Positions 1 to 5,536 of a DNA stretch of 7,011 nt are shown piece after piece; within the stretch, counting starts at the first letter, position 1, and every line of letters begins with the position of its first letter. The notes under the pieces are model-generated. The model was not told the origin of the DNA. It ran no database searches and saw nothing but the letters and a program-made list of their open reading frames with translations. A program made the translations under genes and the position numbers. Source of the DNA: an uncultured Atopobiaceae bacterium (lineage in GTDB: Bacteria; Actinomycetota; Coriobacteriia; Coriobacteriales; Atopobiaceae). The stretch spans positions 1 through 7,011 of the forward strand of contig CAAGLU010000322.1 in NCBI GenBank assembly GCA_900770865.1, written 5' to 3'.

Positions 1-42
1 GATTCGCAGATTCGCCCACAGTACGTTGAGGCGGTTCCCACG

Positions 43-786
43 ATGGACGACCTCCGCTCGGCGACTGCGGACATGCGCTCTGTGGCCGACGGCCTTACCT
101 TTGACGGAGACCGCTCGAGCCAGGACCACGTCTCGGGCGTCCCGCAGGTTCGCGACCTGGTGCTGGGCGAGGATGACCCTCGCGATGCCAACCTGGAAGA
201 GCACCCCGTATCAGAGGACGTAGCCTGGACCGGCCGCATCTTCAACGTCAACCGTCTGCGCGTGAAGCTGCCCGATGGCCGCACCGCCGTGCGCGACGTT
301 GTGCGCCACCCCGGCGCTGTTGCGGTTGTCGCGCTCACGGACGAAGGCCGCATCTGCCTGGTGCGCCAGTTCCGCACGGCGCTGGACCGCGTGACGGTCG
401 AGATTCCTGCAGGCAAGCTGGACCCCGGTGAGGACCCGCTCGACGCGGCCCACCGCGAGCTTGCCGAGGAGACCGGCATGCAGGCCGAGAAGATGGCCTA
501 TCTCACCACCATCGCCACGTCCGACGGCTTCTGTGACGAGCTTATCCACCTCTACATGGCAACGGGCCTGAGCTATCACCAGTCGAGCCCCGATGCCGAC
601 GAGTTCATCAACGTGGATCTTGTCGACCTTTCTGAGCTGGTCGACGCGGTTCTCGACGGCAGGATCGAGGACGCAAAAACCGTGGTGGGTGCCCTTATCT
701 GCGATGCTATTGCCCACCGTCTTGCGCCGGGCGAGGCAGCCGGTCCCGTGAACGACCCTGCGGGCGAGGGAGAGTTTGATGGCTAA
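43..786 (+). CDS. NUDIX hydrolase, ADP-ribose pyrophosphatase-like
   Basis: Probably hydrolyses ADP-ribose or a related nucleoside diphosphate derivative in the cytoplasm, with Mg2+ bound by the Nudix helix. The full Nudix signature G-x5-E-x7-REL-x-EE-x-G-hydrophobic is visible at residues 124-146 (G124, E130, R138, E139, E142, E143, G145). It is followed by SDGFCDE-IHLY at 160-171, typical of the ADPRase subfamily. The proline usually found in that SPG element is aspartate here (D161). The recognisable domain starts only near residue 53, so the first ~50 residues are an acidic extension not expected for the family. The frame has no stop back to base 1, so the true start could lie outside the window. 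I chose ATG 43 because GAGG lies at 28-31. The stop overlaps the next gene by 8 bp (ATGGCTAA), which suggests an operon with translational coupling. Family assignment is secure; the substrate and exact start are inferred. Confidence 0.9.
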   Translation: MDDLRSATADMRSVADGLTFDGDRSSQDHVSGVPQVRDLVLGEDDPRDANLEEHPVSEDVAWTGRIFNVNRLRVKLPDGRTAVRDVVRHPGAVAVVALTDEGRICLVRQFRTALDRVTVEIPAGKLDPGEDPLDAAHRELAEETGMQAEKMAYLTTIATSDGFCDELIHLYMATGLSYHQSSPDADEFINVDLVDLSELVDAVLDGRIEDAKTVVGALICDAIAHRLAPGEAAGPVNDPAGEGEFDG

Positions 787-1678
787 GTCAAAAACCGAGA
801 TGGCTCGCCGCCAGACCAACGCCCTTACCGGCGACGAGGCAGAGAAGCTCTTCGAGACCGTTGACGAGACGGGTCACTCCAACGAGGAGGTTGCCCGCCG
901 CGAACGCAGCCGCCGCAAGGAGAAGGGTACTGGTGTCGACATCGACCCGCTTTCTGCGGATGACCCCTCGGGCTCTAACGTGGGCAAGGTCATTGCTAAG
1001 ACCGCCGTTGGGTTTGTGCTGGTCTTTCTCGTGATCGTGGTGGCGGCGCAGGTCATGTTTGGTGTGGTCCGGCGCTCCAACACGGCGGACCTTGCGCATG
1101 ATGTGACGGTTGCCACGGTGGCATCGGCGCTGCGCGGCGGCGTGGAGTGGGGCAACGGCTTCACGCAGTTCCCCGAGGACTTCTCTGTGCAGGAGGCGGA
1201 CGAGAACACCGGTACCGTCGAGGTGACCGTAATCGACACGACCTCCGAGGACGCGCTTGAGTGCTTTGCCGGCTCGCAGGTGCAGGCCTCGGCCTTCTCG
1301 GTGAACTGCCTTCTCAACCCCAACATCAATACCGTGATTTACCACGTTAACGTGCACATGGACGAGAATGGCAAGTTCAAGACGTCGCAGCTCTTTGGGT
1401 TCCTCAAGCCCACGGGCGATGTGACCTCGTTCATCACGTTTGTGTGGTCCAAGACGCAGAGCTCCACGGGCGTCAACTTCAACTGTAGCATCACGGGCGT
1501 TGACGAGACGCTTGAGGAGGAGCTGCGCGACCAGGTCACCACGTCGTTCACGCCGGTTGCGATTCTGAACGACCTCACGGGGACCACGACGGAGAGCGAC
1601 ACGGGGGACGGCACCTCGACGAGCAGCGATTCGTCGAGCAGCGCGTCCGGTAGCTCGTCCGGCAGCGGCACGAAGTAG
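779..1678 (+). CDS. Single-pass membrane protein of unknown function with Ser/Gly-rich tail
   Basis: I do not recognise a named family. The 299-residue product has a charged, Arg/Lys/Glu-rich N-terminal part (residues 1-70, including RRERSRRKEKG-type basic sequence near 40-50). One strong hydrophobic segment follows at about 72-97 (AVGFVLVFLVIVVAAQVMFG). After it comes a ~170-residue Thr/Val-rich domain likely to be exported, with three cysteines (C162, C177, C236), and a low-complexity Ser/Gly/Thr tail (268-299). The likely topology is N-inside with the folded domain outside, anchored by one helix. A TTG directly precedes ATG 779, but ATG is the better start: GGGAGAG sits just upstream, and the start lies inside the end of the NUDIX gene. 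The pair is therefore likely co-transcribed and translationally coupled. Nothing in the sequence links it to nucleotide metabolism. The first palindromic repeat begins 17 bases after its stop. Confidence 0.85.
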   Translation: MAKSKTEMARRQTNALTGDEAEKLFETVDETGHSNEEVARRERSRRKEKGTGVDIDPLSADDPSGSNVGKVIAKTAVGFVLVFLVIVVAAQVMFGVVRRSNTADLAHDVTVATVASALRGGVEWGNGFTQFPEDFSVQEADENTGTVEVTVIDTTSEDALECFAGSQVQASAFSVNCLLNPNINTVIYHVNVHMDENGKFKTSQLFGFLKPTGDVTSFITFVWSKTQSSTGVNFNCSITGVDETLEEELRDQVTTSFTPVAILNDLTGTTTESDTGDGTSTSSDSSSSASGSSSGSGTK

Positions 1679-1693
1679 GGTGGCATCATATTT

Positions 1694-1979
1694 CGACGTT
1701 TAGGCTGGCCTAACCGTCCGGAATCTGCGCCGGTGGAGAACAACGGGCTAGAGGTGCGGAACTGCGACGTTTAAGCTGGCCTAACCGTCCGAAAAAACCT
1801 AACCGTCCGTAATTCTCGACAGTAGGTGCAAGGCGCGGAATACCGACGTTTAGAGGGCTCTAACCGTCCGGAATCTTCGACGGTGGGGAACAACGGGCTA
1901 GAAGCGCGGTGCTACGACGTTTAGACCGGTCTAAACGTCCAAGATAAACCTAAGTGTCCGGAAAGTTATAACCGTCCAA
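1694..1979. repeat. Array A: four palindromic repeat units with extra half-sites
   Basis: Four copies of a 24-bp imperfect palindrome, GACGTTTA-N8-TAACCGTC, lie at 1695-1718, 1766-1789, 1845-1868 and 1916-1939; the last is TAAACGTC on the right and is a perfect 24-bp palindrome. Starts are 71, 79 and 71 bp apart. Units 1 and 3 share a long tail (GGAATCT, then GGTGG-GAACAACGGGCTAGA). Units 2 and 4 instead share an additional half-site of the CCTAA-CGTCC type. Units 1+2 and 3+4 therefore form a dimer repeated at exactly 150 bp (1695 to 1845, 1766 to 1916). Further half-sites TAACCGTCC or variants begin at 1800, 1951 and 1969. The array follows the membrane protein stop and has no T-tract, so it does not look like a standard terminator. 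The function is not known to me. It could be a protein-binding array, an RNA hairpin series or a REP-like element. Confidence 0.85.
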
Positions 1980-2220
1980 ATAGTTCGCCATTACCAATCA
2001 ATTCGGAAAATGCCCAGGTAAATATGGTTATAGAGGCAAATACCCCTATTGGTGTTTTCCGAAAGGTTTGCCTCTCAGCGCTGGGATACAACCGCCTACG
2101 GAATCAATACGTTTCAGAAATGACCAACACCCCTTCTGAGCTGCGTGGAAGTGTTCTGTCAGACAAGTGACAGTTCTAGAACTTCCGGGGCTCGGTACAA
2201 GTAACTCACTTAGGTAGCCG
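1980..2220. other. AT-richer gene-free stretch with several inverted repeats
   Basis: No credible gene on either strand. The composition is clearly AT-richer than the flanking genes. The stretch holds these inverted repeats: TTCGGAAAA 2002-2010 with TTTTCCGAA 2055-2063, ACCAAT 1993-1998 with ATTGGT 2048-2053, GAGGCAAA 2033-2040 with TTTGCCTC 2067-2074, CCCAG 2013-2017 with CTGGG 2081-2085, and a compound one at 2147-2186. It ends at the ribosome binding site of the accessory gene, so it must contain that gene's promoter. I see no convincing -35/-10 pair. Confidence 0.5.
2147..2186. promoter_or_regulatory. Compound inverted repeat upstream of the AbiEi/DUF559-like gene
   Basis: Outer arms GGAAGT (2147-2152) and ACTTCC (2181-2186) enclose inner arms CTGTCA (2156-2161) and TGACAG (2168-2173). 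The self-complementary TTCTAGAA (2174-2181) sits inside. It ends about 48 bases before the GTG start, a position that suits an operator or a 5'-leader hairpin. The palindromy is seen directly; the regulatory role is inferred. AbiEi-family antitoxins are known to autoregulate through inverted repeats upstream of their genes, which makes this a candidate operator. Confidence 0.4.
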
Positions 2221-2228
2221 GGAGGGGG
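2221..2228 (+). promoter_or_regulatory. Strong Shine-Dalgarno site deciding the GTG 2235 start
   Basis: GGAGGGGG ends six bases before GTG 2235. No comparable site precedes ATG 2362. This is the main reason to place the original start of the AbiEi/DUF559-like gene at 2235, in a frame that the present sequence does not connect to the rest of the protein. Confidence 0.7.
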
Positions 2229-2234
2229 TTCAAC

Positions 2235-2371
2235 GTGAGTAGGGGCTATTGGTGCTCGGTTCAAGCTGAGGTGAACGAAGAGTTGGATGCTGCCGGGGCG
2301 CGTGGAATGTGTCTGTGCGTGAAGAGCGATCGTACAAGGAAGCTTCTCGAGCGTCGCGCAAATGCGGGGGG
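2235..2371 (+). pseudogene. Displaced 5' part of the AbiEi/DUF559-like gene (N-terminal segment)
   Basis: Reading from GTG 2235 gives a 45-residue segment containing MCLCVKSDRTRKLLERRANAG (the last 21 residues start at codon 2307 and end at 2369; quoted only as a landmark, key residues C26, C28, R33, R40, R41). It resembles the N-terminal helix-turn-helix part expected before VVSPFPRVYAR in AbiEi-like proteins. In the present sequence this frame continues into unrelated reading and stops at 2568-2570. Removing one G from the six-G run 2366-2371 would join it precisely to the downstream frame as NAG-AVVSPF, giving a 330-residue protein (994 bp minus 1). The strong Shine-Dalgarno site belongs to this start. 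Possible explanations are a disabling mutation, slippage-based phase variation, +1 frameshifting or a sequencing error. Confidence 0.65.
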
Positions 2372-3228
2372 CGGTGGTCTCGCCCTTCCCCCGCGTATAT
2401 GCAAGAGCCGCGTATTGGCGGTCCCTCTCGCCGAGCGCCCAATCTCTGCAGGTAATTCGAGCGGCTGCTGCTCTGCATCCAGGCTGGGTATTCTCGAATT
2501 GTTCCGCAGCCATAGTCTATGGTTTGCAGGTTTCAGACCCCAACCCCTCGGTAGTCCACATCTTGGATAGAGCGGGTGGCAGAGGACATCGCAGCGAGTA
2601 CGTGGTGAGACACCCTTCGGCTCCGGGAGATGGCGAGAAGTACAAGGTGGTTGCGGGCGTAAAGGTAACGCCGCTGGACCAGACCATCGCGGATTGCCTA
2701 AGGGCGCTTCCAATGCCGGCCAGCCTTGCCGTTGCGGATTCCGCGTTGCGCAACTACGGCCTTTCGCGAGAGGACCTTACCGGGTTCGTGCAGGCTCGGA
2801 CCCATGCGCGCGGCAATCCCCAGGCGCTTCGAACCATCGGCTGGGTGGACTGCCGCTCTGAGAACGGCGGCGAGTCGGTGGTGCGCGGGATTATCATCGA
2901 GCTGGGATTTTACGTGCCTGACCTGCAGGTTCTTGTGGATGATCCGTCGCGTCCCGGTCGCGAGTACAGAATTGACTACGTTTGGGCCAACGGCGTTGCC
3001 CGGCCGATATTCGGCGAGCTCGACGGCAAGGTCAAATACGTAGACCGCGACGCGTCGGGAACTGGCGAGAAGGTCTCGGGCAAGGTGCTTCTCGCCGAGA
3101 GACGCCGAGAGTCTCGGCTTACGCTGTACGACGCCTCCATCATGCGGTTCAGCTTCGAGGAGGCCAACAACAGGCCGTATTTCAAAGCGTTGCTCGAGCG
3201 GTACGACGTTCCTCGGCGAAAGGCATGA
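2362..3228 (+). CDS. AbiEi-like protein with DUF559/PD-(D/E)XK nuclease-like C-terminus
   Basis: This is the long uninterrupted part (288 residues) of a gene that probably began at GTG 2235. Residues 1-60 (VVSPFPRVYARAAYW, then WVFSNCSAAIVYGL) and the following VHI, YVVRH and V-G-VKVTPLDQTIADCLR segments follow the layout of AbiEi-type antitoxin proteins common in actinobacteria. The C-terminal part looks like a DUF559/Vsr-like nuclease fold: E171 (GGESVVR), D205 (YRIDYVW) and the E219-x-D221-x-K223 cluster in GELDGKVKY match the E...D...ExDxK arrangement of PD-(D/E)XK enzymes. ATG 2362 has no clear ribosome binding site, and starting there removes the N-terminal winged-helix part. No nucleotidyltransferase toxin (AbiEii) is next to it, so it is an orphan here. 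It is flanked on both sides by the same palindromic repeats. Family is inferred from motifs; nuclease or antitoxin activity is not demonstrated. Confidence 0.75.
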   Translation: MRGAVVSPFPRVYARAAYWRSLSPSAQSLQVIRAAAALHPGWVFSNCSAAIVYGLQVSDPNPSVVHILDRAGGRGHRSEYVVRHPSAPGDGEKYKVVAGVKVTPLDQTIADCLRALPMPASLAVADSALRNYGLSREDLTGFVQARTHARGNPQALRTIGWVDCRSENGGESVVRGIIIELGFYVPDLQVLVDDPSRPGREYRIDYVWANGVARPIFGELDGKVKYVDRDASGTGEKVSGKVLLAERRRESRLTLYDASIMRFSFEEANNRPYFKALLERYDVPRRKA

Positions 3229-3274
3229 GGGCCCCTGATGGTCTCCGTTGGCATTCTGGCGATCCGCGATGACT

Positions 3275-3385
3275 GGCGCGGAAATACGACGTTTAGTCGG
3301 GGTTAACCGTCCGGAATCTTCGACGGCCGGCTTGCGGCGCGGGGATACGACGTTTAGACCTACTTAACCGTCCGGAGTCTGCGCC
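3275..3385. repeat. Array B: two more copies of the palindromic repeat
   Basis: Copies at 3288-3311 and 3349-3372 (61 bp apart) have the same GACGTTTA...TAACCGTC ends and the same GGAATCT/GGAGTCT follow-on as array A. Both are preceded by a GCGCGGaaATA-like or GCGCGGGGATA-like block, as in units 3 and 4. They sit in the 185-bp gap between the convergent AbiEi/DUF559-like and TetR genes, in the same orientation as array A. The first copy keeps RNA-level pairing in the inner arm through G-U pairs; the second is unpaired in the centre. Confidence 0.8.
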
Positions 3386-3413
3386 GCACGCGGCCGCCCC
3401 GCCGCCGCGGCAC

Positions 3414-4061
3414 CTACGCAAGCGGCGTCATAATCGGCGTGAATCGCTCCACGACCTCGATGTGGTACCGGTCGAGCCGGTCGAGAAGCCTCTCCGCATC
3501 GCTCGTGGGCATCCCCAGGTAGGTCAGCTGTTGGTCAAGGTAGTAGACCAGGTAGTCCTTGGTCGCAATCTCGCCCGGGTGCTCGATTGCGTACGAGACG
3601 AGCGCCGGCTTGATCGCGGAGATGGAGAGCGTGGCAAGCAGGCTATAGCTTGAGTTGGGGTCGTCGTTTCGGGCGGAGAGCAGCACCTTCACTATCGCGT
3701 TGCGCAGCCGCCCCTCGACCAGGGGCTCCTCGGACAGCTCGTCGTAGAAGCGCGCGTACTTCTCGTTCTCAAGACAAAGGCGCATCTCAAGGGCGCTGGA
3801 AAACAGGAAGGTCTCAACGGGGGAGAGCTCTGGCTCGTATAGGTGGATCAAATCGTCGAACCGCTCGCGAATGCTCGAGTAGACGCTCAGGCCAATGTCG
3901 GCCTTTCCCTCGAAGTAGTAGTTGAGCAGCCCAACGTTTGCGCCCACCTGGTCGAAGATGGCGCGCACGGAGGTGTTGCGGTAGCCGTTCTCGTAGAAGA
4001 GCCCGCGCGCGGAGCTGATGATGAGCGCCTTGGTCTTTTGCCCTCGCTCTGAGCCAGTCAT
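3414..4061 (-). CDS. TetR/AcrR-family transcriptional regulator
   Basis: A 215-residue DNA-binding regulator of typical TetR length. The N-terminal helix-turn-helix is at residues ~11-57: ARGLFYENGYRNTSV, then IFDQVGANVGLLNYYFEGKADI, matching the family pattern A-x-x-LF-x-x-xGY-x-x-TSV...YYF-x-xK. The all-helical C-terminal ligand domain has no recognisable ligand. An in-frame extension to 4169 is possible, but it reads through tandem-repeat DNA and has no TetR character. I chose ATG 4061 because GGGAG lies eight bases upstream on the minus strand. It lies 207 bp downstream of the dehydrogenase on the same strand and may share its transcript. The likely targets are its own operon and the divergent MATE pump, as is common for TetR regulators next to transporters; this is inference. 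Confidence 0.9.
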   Translation of the reverse strand: MTGSERGQKTKALIISSARGLFYENGYRNTSVRAIFDQVGANVGLLNYYFEGKADIGLSVYSSIRERFDDLIHLYEPELSPVETFLFSSALEMRLCLENEKYARFYDELSEEPLVEGRLRNAIVKVLLSARNDDPNSSYSLLATLSISAIKPALVSYAIEHPGEIATKDYLVYYLDQQLTYLGMPTSDAERLLDRLDRYHIEVVERFTPIMTPLA

Positions 4062-4086
4062 GAAATCAGCTCCCATCCATTCGGCT

Positions 4087-4266
4087 GCGTTCGGGGTAGC
4101 ATATCGCAGTCGCTTTGCGCCCGGGCTAACGCACCGTAACCGCCGTGCGTCCGGGCCAGCGTACCGCAACCGCCCTGCGTCCGGACCGCTACGTCGCCAC
4201 GGCCCCGCGTCCCGGCCGCCACGTTGCCGCGGCCTTGCGTCCGGTCACCCTGTCGCAGCCGCCTCG
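4087..4266. repeat. Six degenerate 30-bp tandem repeats between dehydrogenase and TetR genes
   Basis: Units start at 4087, 4117, 4147, 4177, 4207 and 4237, each exactly 30 bp with no indels. Each begins GCGTCCGG or a close variant (GCGTTCGG, GCGCCCGG, GCGTCCCG), followed by a C-rich segment with a CGC/CGT-rich core near position 16-25. Units 2 and 3 are the most alike; the outer ones have drifted. The array fills almost the whole gap: it ends 3 bp from the dehydrogenase stop codon and begins 26 bp upstream of the TetR start. The period is a multiple of three, so every frame yields a decapeptide-like repeat, but no convincing start and ribosome binding site accompany it. It would be transcribed in the TetR leader if the two genes share a message. 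Confidence 0.8.
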
Positions 4267-4268
4267 CG

Positions 4269-5291
4269 CTACCCGACGTTAACCACGTTGACCGGATGGC
4301 CCTCGAGGAAGGCGCGATAGGAGTCGACGGCAACCTCCACCTGACGAAGCCGGCATGACCTGGTGAGCCAGGCAACGTGGTTGGTGACAACCAGATTATC
4401 GCACTTGAGCAGCGGGTTGTTTGGCTCTGGGGGCTCGTCGCAGAGCACGTCGAGCCCGGCGCCAAGAAGCCTCCCGGACGCAAGCGCCCGTGCGAGGGCC
4501 TCCTCGTCGACAAGCGCGCCGCGCGAGGTGTTGATGAGAACTGCCCCGTCCTTCATGAGCGAGAAGGCCTTCTCGTCCATGATTCCCCTGGTTGACGGGT
4601 TGAGCGAGGCATTCAGGGACACAACGTCGGAGCGCCTGAGAAGCTCCTCGAAGCTCACGTTCTCGATGTCGTCGCCTTCGCGCGCATGCCTGGAGCAGGC
4701 AATCACGTCCATGCCAAACCCTCGCGCAATGCGTGCGACGGCGCGACCAATCTTCCCAAGGCCAAAGATGCCCATGGTCTTGCCGTACAGCTCGCTCTGA
4801 GGCGGGACGGCAACCATGTATGAGGGGGCGTCCGGCGCGGACCAATCCGTGGAGCGAACGTACTCGTCGCGCTGGGCAACGTGGTGGTAAACCTCAAGCA
4901 GCAGGGCAAAGGCGTACTCGGCAACGGTGTTGGCGCCATAGGGCGTGTTGGTGATCGTCACGTTGTACTTGTGCGAGATCGACCAGTCCATTGCCTCGTA
5001 GCCGTGCGCCATGCCTGCGTAGTAGCGCAGCTGGGGATGAGTCGAGAAGAAGCGCTCCGTAAGCAGGTCGGATGTTACCCAACCCCCAAGGACGGCCGCG
5101 GCATCAGCGTCGATAAGCTCTATGAGCTCGTCTTCTGTTGGGTAATGCCCCGGGTGCTTGAGGACTGGCTTCACGTTTGGGATGGAAGAGAGGCCGTCCA
5201 CCCACGCGCGCCGAAGCTCCTCTTCGCTGACGTCGTTGGTCCTGCCTCCACCAACCAGCGCAATGACCTTCTTCTCAGAAATCGCGTCCAT
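4269..5291 (-). CDS. D-isomer-specific 2-hydroxyacid dehydrogenase, NAD-binding
   Basis: A cytoplasmic NAD(P)-dependent oxidoreductase of the family that includes phosphoglycerate dehydrogenase, glyoxylate reductase and D-lactate dehydrogenase. The Rossmann motif GIFGLGKIGRAVA (G177, G179, G182) opens the nucleotide-binding domain. The catalytic triad is present: R257 in NTSRGALVDE, E286 in LDVLCDEP and H305 in TNHVAW. The R-to-E distance of 29 is the usual one for the family. The 340-residue length is normal, and the C-terminal PVNVVN ending is typical. The start ATG 5291 has AAGGGCGG upstream on the minus strand. The substrate cannot be read from the sequence; the nonstandard HPGHYP and GMAHGYEAMDW segments do not point to SerA. 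It is divergent from the MATE pump and upstream of TetR, suggesting a small regulated metabolism/efflux locus. Confidence 0.93.
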   Translation of the reverse strand: MDAISEKKVIALVGGGRTNDVSEEELRRAWVDGLSSIPNVKPVLKHPGHYPTEDELIELIDADAAAVLGGWVTSDLLTERFFSTHPQLRYYAGMAHGYEAMDWSISHKYNVTITNTPYGANTVAEYAFALLLEVYHHVAQRDEYVRSTDWSAPDAPSYMVAVPPQSELYGKTMGIFGLGKIGRAVARIARGFGMDVIACSRHAREGDDIENVSFEELLRRSDVVSLNASLNPSTRGIMDEKAFSLMKDGAVLINTSRGALVDEEALARALASGRLLGAGLDVLCDEPPEPNNPLLKCDNLVVTNHVAWLTRSCRLRQVEVAVDSYRAFLEGHPVNVVNVG

Positions 5292-5536
5292 GGATTACCG
5301 CCCTTCTACGTAGAGAGCAATCGCCTAGGAACACTTTAAACAAGATTAACTAAATTTCCTAGAAGATTGAATTGGGCAAAATTAGCAATCATCTGGCTCT
5401 ACCTGCTTAATAACGCACCTGAAATAGACACACAACGACAAGTTAATTCAATGAAGTGCAGCTAATCATGTATAACTCTATCAACCAGAGAACACCCCTA
5501 TCTGCAAGTGCTCCGGTCTGCGGGAGGTGATGGGAG
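5292..5536. promoter_or_regulatory. Divergent AT-rich control region between dehydrogenase and MATE genes
   Basis: This 245-bp gap is far more AT-rich than its neighbours and must carry the start signals for both divergent genes. Two inverted repeats stand out: CTAGGAA 5325-5331 with TTCCTAG 5356-5362, and ATTGAATT 5366-5373 with AATTCAAT 5445-5452. Either could be an operator for the nearby TetR regulator, but the arms are widely spaced compared with usual TetR operators. No strong -35/-10 pair is visible on the minus strand. Confidence 0.55.
5471..5476 (+). promoter_or_regulatory. Possible -10 element for the MATE gene
   Basis: TATAAC lies about 60 bases before the MATE start, with only a weak -35 candidate (TTCAAT, 5447-5452, 18 bp spacing). 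It is plausible but not distinguishable from chance in AT-rich DNA. Confidence 0.3.

Noticed and set aside
211..819. 202-residue minus-strand reading frame opposite the NUDIX gene
   Set aside because: It is the antisense shadow of a GC-rich gene, with no ribosome binding site or family resemblance, while the plus strand has a complete Nudix motif.
1695..1718. Intrinsic terminator of the membrane protein gene
   Set aside because: The palindrome lies 17 bp after the stop, but there is no T-tract after it and the same element recurs many times. A role in 3'-end stability remains possible.
1708..1776. Integron attC sites (GCCTAAC resembles the RYYYAAC core)
   Set aside because: The partner arm reads GTTTAGG/GTTTAAG and does not fit GTTRRRY. 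There is no integrase, and there are no cassette genes between the copies.
1694..1979. CRISPR array
   Set aside because: The repeats are imperfect palindromes at 71-79 bp spacing, the sequence between them is itself partly repeated, and there are no cas genes.
2046..2513. 155-residue minus-strand reading frame across the intergenic region and the split gene
   Set aside because: It has no recognisable domain, its composition looks random, and it overlaps the family-supported plus-strand gene.
4058..4102. 14-codon minus-strand leader peptide overlapping the TetR start (ATGA)
   Set aside because: The overlap geometry is attractive, but no ribosome binding site precedes its ATG and the frame is simply open through the 30-bp repeats.
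4062..4169. TetR start at 4169 (36 extra residues)
   Set aside because: The extension is translated tandem repeat. ATG 4061 has a good ribosome binding site and gives normal TetR length.
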